Assembly: GCF_000764305.2 (NCBI RefSeq)
Contig: NW_025932603.1
Span: forward strand, 62,001-126,000
From: Hyalella azteca
Lineage: Eukaryota > Arthropoda > Malacostraca > Amphipoda > Hyalellidae
Length of the DNA: 64,000 nucleotides
Direction of reading: 5' to 3'
Shown piece by piece: positions 56,345-64,000 of the stretch (positions within the stretch are counted from its first letter, which is position 1; each line of letters starts with the position of its first letter). A program made the position numbers and the translations under genes. Under the pieces are notes generated by a model that saw only the letters and a list, made by a program, of their open reading frames with translations, was not told where the DNA came from and did not search any database.

Positions 56345-56800
56345 GTGATGTCGGCGCCGAGGAATTGGCCGGATGTGGCCTGTCGCCGATTCTTGTACTT
56401 TTCGTGACTTGTCTACTTAAGAGATCTAACAACAGGTCCTTCGACCAGATCATTTACAAACTGACGATAGTTTGAAATAGCTACTAGACTTCCACCGAGT
56501 TCGATATGGTGCTAGGCATTTCAAGTCTGAACATATATTTATCCATTGCTTAGTCTAGTCTGTTCTTGAACTCGTTCATACTAGGAGCGCCAACGATGAA
56601 ATCAGGGAGGCTGTTCCACATGTCGGTGACTCGAAGCGAGAAGAAATGTTGTCGCGTGGATGAGTTGCAACGCTGTGTTTTTAGTTTATAGCCGTGGCCC
56701 CTGGTGTTGGTTCTTGTTTCATCTGTACACGAGTGTACACGAAACCTTCAATGATGTCCCCATACAGACTTGGATTACACACACCTGGAACCGTAACAAC
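56345..56800 (-). mobile_element. 5'-truncated LINE (non-LTR) 3' end
   Basis: The frame ending at about 56550 reads HFFSLRVTDMWNSLPDFIVG then APSMNEFKNRLD and a stop. This is the typical C-terminus of Jockey/CR1-like retrotransposon ORF2. GDIIEGF further upstream, probably in a shifted frame, fits the same family. The 3' UTR ends GAATCGGCGACAGGCC, then a GGCC stem and TATGA repeats. Confidence 0.8.
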
Positions 56801-56905
56801 CTTCTTCTCAATCATACTAGCAGCCGGTAATGCACTATTAACCTAATAGTTTTTTTTTACTATTGTGGTCATTTTTCCAAGTTGCTAGACTCAATCGAAT
56901 TTCTG

Positions 56906-57028
56906 TCAGCAACTACTGAAAATACAACTATATATTCCGGAGAATACATCTTTTCGGTGGGTAACATAACAAGTCATATCAATGGGCGAAGCGCCGTTGG
57001 CAAGCCAGTCTTTGAGATGGCAGACGAC
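56906..57028 (-). CDS. Conserved putative exon, duplicate copy 1
   Basis: After acceptor ATGAACTAACAG the phase-0 frame reads VVCHLKDWLANGASPIDMTC, then YVTHRKDVFSGIYS and a stop at 56908-56906. Copy 2 at 61685-61783 has the same first 24 residues. The three nucleotide differences there are all silent third positions, while flanking DNA is strongly diverged. That pattern indicates past protein-level selection in this frame. The protein is unrecognised. This copy may now be a pseudogene with an extended end. Confidence 0.45.
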   Translation of the reverse strand, partial: VVCHLKDWLANGASPIDMTCYVTHRKDVFSGIYSCIFSSC

Positions 57029-57240
57029 CTGTTAGTTCATTGCTAATCGCGGTAATCCGCTTATCAAGCTTAAATTTAATATTTAATTTGGGTTTTACTT
57101 GGCTAATAAAATCGGTTTCTATTAGCAAATGTTTATGAATGTTTAATGTGCTTTTAACTAACACTGCTAACATTCGTATAACAATTTTCTTACGTTACTT
57201 CCACCATCAAATGACACGATTTTAGATCTTCTGTGAACAA

Positions 57241-57310
57241 GGCACGAAAAGGAAACGAATCGGCGACAGGCCACATCAGGCCTACACTCCAGCGCCGAGA
57301 TCACTATGAT
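57241..57310 (+). mobile_element. LINE/SINE family A 3' tail fragment
   Basis: GGCACGAAAAGGAAACGAATCGGCGACAGGCCACATCAGGCC, then AGCGCCGAGATCACTATGAT, in the opposite orientation to the LINE at 56345. Confidence 0.7.
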
Positions 57311-57834
57311 ATGTCATGTTATCATTTCCATTCATTGACATGTTTCTAAGTCCGATTCTGAACGGTGAGAAATTGGAGCCAGAAACGGTCTAATGAAGAA
57401 TGCAGTAGTCTACGTTCAAGTATTCTTTTTGACGTAGATCTTGATGATGTGAAATCAGGCATGAATCCTGCTAATCAATTTTAACTAAAGAGAAAGATTT
57501 GTTAAATTTCCATTAGAACTTTTTGAAAATTATAACTACTGTATGATATTTTAGCGCATTTTCTCATCTGTGGAAAAAATGCGCTATTGTGCTCGCCATG
57601 TCCGTCCGTCCGTGACTTCATGTGACAGAGAAAATGCGCTCTCTGTCACCCACTGCAGTTAGTACTGATCTATTTTTTCAATGTGTGATTTGATGTCGAT
57701 TTCCCCATGTATGGATAGCATCAGATCAATTCGGCTACGATATAAAAGTGTATCGCATTACTGTGCCAATTTTACCCATACATTTCGCCCATATCATTGT
57801 GAATATTGCCTCCTTTTAATTTCTTTCATTATCC

Positions 57835-58748
57835 ACTTGGTACGAAAGAATCGGTCTAGTCCAACTTTTTACATTGCAGGTGCATTCGTGTCTACTGATA
57901 ACTTCTTAGTTACTCATCGAAATGAGTGATTTAGGGAATCTTTCATGAATTGTTCAGTATTTTTTAGTATCTGTCAAAATCCCTTCCTAAATTTGGTCTG
58001 AAGACTGTCCGATCTTTTTTATATTTTTGAACGCCGTCTAAGAGGTTGCAACTGATTGCATCTCGAGGCGGCGTATCTATGAGAAAATAGATGAAATATC
58101 AATTCTGCAGGTCATAGTGTGATAACCGAAATTTTAATTCACTTTCATGGGAAAACTGCCCAAATTAAAAAAAAACAGTAATACTGGTGATTGGCTATGT
58201 TTCCGATTATTTATTTTCATGAAATTAAATTCTCGACTAACTATATAAATGCTCCGTTATTTTGGAACAGAAATAAGTCCCATAAGATGACCTAACAATT
58301 TTGCCATCCATAGTGCTGAAAATTTCCCTCGATATGATGTAGTATTTGAATAATTTTCTGAAAAACCTAATTTTGGATTTATTTATAGTGAATTCCTACC
58401 TTGAAATCTTTAAATGAATTCGAGATCTAATTCATCGAACACATATGACCCGCACATGTTGCCTGAACAATCGCTTTGCTATTTATTTCAATTAAATTAT
58501 CCAATACCTATGCGTATTATTTGAGAGCAGTAATCAATGAGCTATAGGCACTTCAAATGCCGCGAATATGTTTGGCGCTATAAAGTGAGCTATCCCATCA
58601 CAGTTAACATAAGGAATAATTACTCAAAAAAGCATTAACTACTCAAACTCATGAGTTTTGATAACGAATTACCGTAAAATCTAAATCACCTGGCACGAAT
58701 GCACCTGCAGTGTAAAAGGTTGGGCTTGACCAATTCGTTCGTACAAAT
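57835..58748. mobile_element. Element bounded by ~50-bp inverted repeats
   Basis: GTACGAAAGAATCGGTCTAG...TGCAGGTGCATTCGTG at the left pairs with CACGAATGCACCTGCAGTG...TTCGTTCGTAC at the right. No coding capacity is recognised. The left end alone is kept in the second duplicate (about 62357). Confidence 0.5.
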
Positions 58749-59305
58749 TTAATCGTTGTTATATTTGTTCATTGCATTCTTTACCCCATGACCACTGAAT
58801 GCCAAGCGAATTATATTGAGTTTTTCTCTATTAAATAACGATGCTCAAGAATTCTTCATAGGCTAACATGACGAATAGGATTGATTTCTCGCTGCTATTA
58901 TTCATTGAACAAAATAGCGAATTAATAATAGAGCAGGGCTAATTACTAATATAAACATTAATACTACTATAGTACTGTACTATTACTAACTATTAGAAAT
59001 ATCGAGTTACTGGTGTCAGGTCAAAAATTGACGAGCAAATTTTTAATCTCGGTTCATATGTTTCGCTCCTTGCGGTAAAAGAAGAATTCGTTACAGGGCT
59101 AACTTGATTAGAAATGCAGTCTTGATACTCTATAATGGTTTGACGAATTTTTTAAATCTTTCATTTGTAAATCATGACTTAAGACCAATAACTAGTGATA
59201 AAGATGAATGTTAAAGATGCAAGACACAAATTGTTGAAATTTGATTGAGTTGTTAATGCATATTTATCAACAGTTCGTGTTGACAAAACCTAATTTAATA
59301 CAAAT

Positions 59306-59484
59306 TAAATATATCATATCATATCATATCATATCATATCATATCACATCATATCATATCATATCATATCATTTCATATCATATCATATCATATCATATC
59401 ATATCACATCATATCATATCATATCATATCATATCATATCATATCATATCATATCATATCATATCATATCATATCATATCATAT
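59306..59484. repeat. (ATATC)n pentanucleotide array
   Basis: About 35 copies of CATAT. Similar ATATC sequence follows the homologous B1 end at 56260. Confidence 0.95.
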
Positions 59485-59489
59485 GATGC

Positions 59490-60832
59490 CAGAGCTGGGC
59501 AGTAGCGCGCTACATGTAGCGGCCGCTACATTTTCAGTAGCGGTAGCGGTGGCAGCGCTACATTTAAGGCAATGTAGCGGTAGCGGTAGCGCCCGCTACA
59601 TATTTAAGTAGCGGTACGAGGTTTTGCCGCTACAGCGCTACCGCTACATTTATAGATAAAGCCTTTAGATTTTACTTAATAGTATTAAATATTATTATAT
59701 ATTAGCATGATATTAGCATGATATATTAGCATGATGCACACTATAAAATACATAAAATAAATTACAGAATAGAACTGTACAAAAGATTTCGGTGTAATGT
59801 TGTCAACCTCAGCCTGGTACTAGTGTCAACATGTTAGTTGTTACTTGTTAAGTTGTTACCAGTTACCACTTGTTCTTGTTCCGTGCAAGCTACCAGCAGC
59901 AGCAGCGATGACGAGGAGAATGCTGATTCGTTCTTTAATGAACTCCAGAAAACACGAAATTACAGTCAAGTCAATGAAGGAGATCGACTAGTGAACAATT
60001 AGTTGGAAACTCCGCTAAGCACCGCTTTATCTGCTCCTGAATCATTTCCTTGTAACCCGTTCTTTGAGATTTTTGTAGAGTACAACACTCCAATCCCTTC
60101 TATAGTGCTGCGGTGGAGAGGATGATTTCCTTGGGAAAGGATATCCTAAAGCCAAACCGTCACAGCTTGTCTGATGTTCATTTTGAAACGCTGGTATTTT
60201 TAAAAGAAAAAGTTTAACTAAATGGAAATATTTTGTCCGTGTTGTTTGCTTGCGAGTCAATGTTAGTTATTTTTATATTTCCAGTTGCTTACGACTTGCG
60301 AGTAAATGTTACAGGTATTTTTTCATGTTTCAGTTTGCTTACAGTTATTTTTATGTTTCACCTTCCCTACATGGATGTCTACTTTAATCTACCAATCTCA
60401 AAAATTATCCATATACAGTATTTATAGAAATAAACGACTGATTTTTCATATGTATATGTGGATAATTTTGAGATCGGTAGATTAAAGTACACATCCATGT
60501 AGTGAAGGTAAAACATAAAAATAAGTAAATAACTAACTTTTATTTACTGTATCTAACGAGTACTAGTTTGGTTAGGTTAATTGCAATAAAGTTGCATTGA
60601 TATGTTTTGAAAATGTTTTATTATCATTTAATGTTTATGAGTAATTCCCAATAGCAAAACAATGAATATTTAGAGATTTCCAATAATTTTGGCCATTGTA
60701 GCGGCTAATATAGCGGTAGTGGTAGCGCCCGCGCTGCAATCTAGTGGGTGTAGCGGTAGCGGTAGCGCCCGCTACATTTAGAGCATGTAGCGGTAGCGGC
60801 GCTACATTTCAAAGTAGCGCTGCCCAGCTCCG
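59490..60832 (+). mobile_element. Degenerate hAT transposon
   Basis: The ends are CAGAGCTGGGCAGTAGCG and its near complement CGCTGCCCAGCTCCG, with many internal GTAGCGGTAGCG repeats. Inside, a hAT C-terminal dimerisation signature is readable in pieces: SAAVERMISLGKDILK followed by PNRHSLSDVHFETLVFLK (about 60100-60210), preceded by a frameshift after EYNTPIPS. An upstream piece reads DDEENADSFFNELQKT. A 200-bp internal palindrome lies at about 60335-60535. It is a decayed, inactive copy, and a clean 8-bp target duplication is not seen. Confidence 0.75.
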
Positions 60833-61079
60833 AGTATATAATCCTTAATCATTGCGCTTGGTTGCCACCGGCTATATATGGCGAGAATTGGAGAGAGAGA
60901 GAGAGAGAGACGTTCAAACTTGAAACAGTGACTCATTCAATTGAATTTCAATATTGTGTTCTCGAGTTCTGATGTTCGAAACAAAACTTATATATGCGTA
61001 TTCTGCTACAGTGCATTCCACATCGACCTTAGTTTCCTCCTGTGCTATTGTAATTGCCCATCCTGGTAGTGGCGACTAT

Positions 61080-61470
61080 AGGGAGGGGGGTGATAGGTCA
61101 GTTTTTCAGGGCACTCGGTACCACTGGTAGTTCTACGACCATCACTGGCTCGCTTACCCGTTAGAACCATTTTATTGCATTACACAACACCCTGGACAAG
61201 CCAGGTACTCATTTATCAACCAGAGTTGGATGAATGATTGAGTTGACCATGAGCTGAGCTTCCCGGTAGAACTTGTCCTCAGTGGAACTCGAACCCGGGC
61301 GCTGGGTGCGAGAGACAGAGAACCCGGGAGCTGGGTGGGAGAGACAGAGAATCCGGGCGCTGGGTGCGAGAGACAGAGAACCCGGGCGCTGGGTGGGAGA
61401 GACAGAGAACCCGGGCGCTGGGTGCGAGAGACAGAGTCTCTCACCACTGCACCACCACAGCCGTTTCCTC
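61080..61470 (-). mobile_element. tRNA-derived SINE (family B) with internal tandem expansion
   Basis: On the minus strand the A box is GGTGGTGCAGTGGTGAGAG (about 61440-61458) and the B box GGTTCGAGTTCC (61295-61284). Between them a 29-bp unit (GTCTCTCGCACCCAGCGCCCG and GGTTCTCT) is repeated about five times. The distal part matches 15579-15660. ORFs in 61172-61576 are repeat-derived. Confidence 0.65.
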
Positions 61471-61684
61471 CTCGCTTCGTTCTGCAAACTACTTCATTTT
61501 CCGGATCCACTTCAATAAAAGATTCAACGCTTTCATTGTTCTTTAATTTCCACTTGTAGCAAAATATTGAATACATAGGTTAATTCATCAAGTATTATTC
61601 AACTTTTTCTACTTAATGCAAAGATTTCCCCATCCGAGGGTGTGACTCATTGAGTTTTTGTCTGCAAATGCTGAAAACATAACA

Positions 61685-61783
61685 TTAAATTTCGGTGAAT
61701 ACATCTTTTTGGTGGGTAACATAGCAAGTCATGTCGATGGGCGAAGCGCCGTTGGCAAGCCAGTCTTTGAGATGGCAGACGAC
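61685..61783 (-). CDS. Conserved putative exon, duplicate copy 2
   Basis: Acceptor ATGAACTAACAG, then VVCHLKDWLANGASPIDMTC, YVTHQKDVFTEI and TAA at 61687-61685. See copy 1 at 56906-57028. With the stop close after the conserved part it looks like a terminal exon. No upstream partner exon was identified in the window. Confidence 0.45.
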   Translation of the reverse strand, partial: VVCHLKDWLANGASPIDMTCYVTHQKDVFTEI

Positions 61784-63559
61784 CTGTTAGTTCATTGCTG
61801 AAAGTCAATCCGCATAAGGAGCTGAATTTTCTTCTTAATTTAGGCTTAACTTGACTAATAAAAACGGTTTCTAGGAGCAAATGTTCATGTATGTTTAATG
61901 CGTCTTTAACAAACACTTCTAATATTCCCATAACGACATGCGTACGTCACCACCACCATCATTCCCATTCATCGGCACGTTTTAAAGTGCGTTTCTGAAC
62001 GGTGATAAATTTGAGCCTGAAGAGGTTTAATGGAGAAAAAGAATTCCTGTGGACGTAGACCTTGATGATGAGAAGCCCGGCATTTATCCTGATAATCAAT
62101 TTCCACTTAGGGGTATCATGAGTATCATTCAATAAATATCCATTAGAATTTTTTGTAAATTATAACTACTAAATGGGATATTGTTTTCAAGTATGTACAA
62201 ATATTTGATGTCAATATTCTCATACCTGAAAAAAAAAACAAATCAATTCAGCTACGATTTGAAAAAGTATCGCACTACTGTGCCCATTTCACCCATACAT
62301 TTCGCCCACATCATTGTGGATATTGCCTCCTTTTGATTTCTTCAACTATCCACATGATACGAACGAATCGATCTAGTCCAACCTCGTGCATTGCAGTAGC
62401 ATTCGTGCCAAGTGATAACTTACTTAGTTAGTCCTCGATATAAGTGATGGGAGGGTTACATAATGAACTGCTCAGTACTTATTGATATGAATCCATATTA
62501 CCTGCTCGATTTTAGCAAGTGGATTCTGGTTAAAATCGGTTCTTATTTTTGAACGGTAGCTAAGAGAGTGCATATGTTTGCCTCTCGCAGTTGCGCATAT
62601 ATGAAGATAATAATAGGGCTGAGAAATGGTAGAAATTATCGATTCAGCAGCTGAGAGAGTTGTAAACCGAATCCTACTTCACTTTCATGCGAAAACTACC
62701 AAAATTTTCAAAAAGCCAGAAAACCGTATTTATGTTCCCGATTATTTATTTGCATCAAAATAAATTATATACCAACTAACTGAACGCTCTGTTCTTTTGG
62801 AACAGAAATAAGTCCATCAAGATGACTTTTGAAATCCATAATACTAAAAAATTTCCCTCAATATGATGTAGTACCTAAATAATATATGAAAAACCTAATT
62901 TTGGATTTATTTACACTGAATTTCTACCTCAAAATCGTGCATATAAATTCGAGATCTAATTCATCGATCACAAATGACCCGCTCATGGTTCCTGAACATT
63001 CACCAAGCTATTTATTTGAATTAATTAATGCCATACTTATGCCTATTACTTGAGAGCAGTAATAAATGAGCTGTAGGCACTTCAAATGCCAGCATATATG
63101 TTTTGCGCTATAAACTATCAAGAGAGTTATCCCATCACAGTTAGCGTAACAAATAATTGCTCAAAGAAATATCCACTACTCAAACTCATGACTTTTGATT
63201 ATAAATTGCGGTAAAATCTAAATTTTCTAGGAACTTGGAGAGAAAACTTATCCCAGCGAAAACTAAACTAAATATGTAACACGAACCATTGCAATGTTAA
63301 TGCATACGAGTTAATCAGCGAAAAAACATCAACAACGACCCTGCCTGGGATGATAATGAAAAATTATAAGTTTGAATGATGTAAATGAGACTAATATTTC
63401 AATAGGTGAACCCTATAATTGTATACATCGGCAACGTTGTCTCTCAACCCTGACATTCTAGGATGCTTGAAATGCACTAATTACGGTAAATTACCTCAGT
63501 TCTGATAGAATTTTCATGTAAATAAGTCGGTAAATGGTGGATATGTTAACGATGATGAG

Positions 63560-63790
63560 CAGGGCTGTCCGTCATTCCATCAAGCACTGGGGGCAGGGTT
63601 GTCCATCATTCCATCAAGCACTGGGGGCAGGGTTGTCCATCATTCCATCAAGCACTGGGGGCAGGGTTGTCCATCATTCCATCAAGCACAGGGGGCAGGG
63701 TTGTCCATCATTCCATCAAGCACTGGGGGCAGGGTTGTCCATCATTCCATCAAGCACTGGGGGCAGGGTTGTCCATTATTCCATCTAGCA
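63560..63790. repeat. 34-bp minisatellite, about 7 copies
   Basis: CCATCATTCCATCAAGCACT then GGGGGCAGGGTTGT. ORFs across it are repeat-derived. Nothing else was seen to the end of the window. Confidence 0.92.
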
Positions 63791-64000
63791 TTGGGGGCGG
63801 GTACCTTCTAGCAGTTTCTAGCAATCCTTTTGGTACCTTACATAAACCACGAGTTCACTTGTATACCTCAATGAGGTCGCCACACAAACGTCAGTGAAAG
63901 AGGCCTGAAACATTCGCAGCCTGCAATTCGTTCATACGGCAGCTCACCAGTTTTACACCACTATTTCATACTAATTTCACTTTTTTCCCTAAACTACAAA

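Larger units (their letters stand above)
55670..63240. repeat. Ancient tandem duplication (unit ~3 kb) with later insertions
   Basis: Segment B1 (about 55690-56280) matches B2 (about 58745-59310). Segment A1 (about 56880-58690) matches A2 (about 61640-63230). The order B1-A1-B2-A2 indicates a head-to-tail duplication. A LINE lies between B1 and A1. A hAT element and a SINE lie between B2 and A2. Identity is moderate with many indels. Confidence 0.75.

Overview
This window is eukaryotic nuclear DNA. It is AT-rich, genes are split by GT-AG introns, tandem repeats are abundant, and it carries SINE/LINE/hAT-type remnants. TCAGT-type initiator motifs, tRNA-derived SINEs and the density of minisatellites suggest an arthropod, possibly a malacostracan crustacean. 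The species is not identifiable from sequence alone. No gene is recognised well enough to take a symbol. Exon models below were built by hand from open frames, splice signals and matching intron phases.

Layout. (1) 110-2706 (+): three 3' exons of an LRR-type gene whose 5' part lies outside the window. (2) 3141-5228 (-): a tentative secreted-protein gene with a clear signal-peptide exon. (3) 7443-14550 (+): a C2H2 zinc-finger gene with 15 fingers. (4) 18546-24337 (-): a seven-exon HEPN-NACHT-LRR (NLR-like STAND) gene of about 981 codons. Its penultimate exons are homologous, with the same phases, to the exons in (1), so two paralogues face each other tail to tail across the zinc-finger gene. 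(5) 24.4-29.5 kb: no convincing gene, large minisatellites. (6) 29556-37173 (-): a five-exon coiled-coil/acidic protein of about 1229 residues. (7) 40854-54219 (-): a four-exon gene for a signal-peptide-bearing single-pass surface glycoprotein of about 713 residues, with 4-5 kb introns and an Inr+DPE core promoter. (8) 55.6-63.3 kb: a decayed tandem duplication of about 3 kb. One copy was invaded by a LINE, the other by a hAT transposon, and both retain a short conserved putative exon.

The most unusual pattern is at exon-intron borders. Several introns begin with a minisatellite whose repeat unit contains the 5' splice site itself, so the donor is reiterated at regular spacing (19.5, 21.5, 34.6 and 46.4 kb; less exactly at 51.6 kb; possibly 48.7 kb on the other strand). 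A second point of interest is a tRNA-derived SINE family whose 3' tail (an AATCGGCGACAGGCC stem-loop) matches the 3' end of a LINE in the same window.

The genes do not form an operon or an obvious pathway. The NLR-like pair is the only functionally coherent group and would fit intracellular surveillance or innate immunity, by family analogy only.
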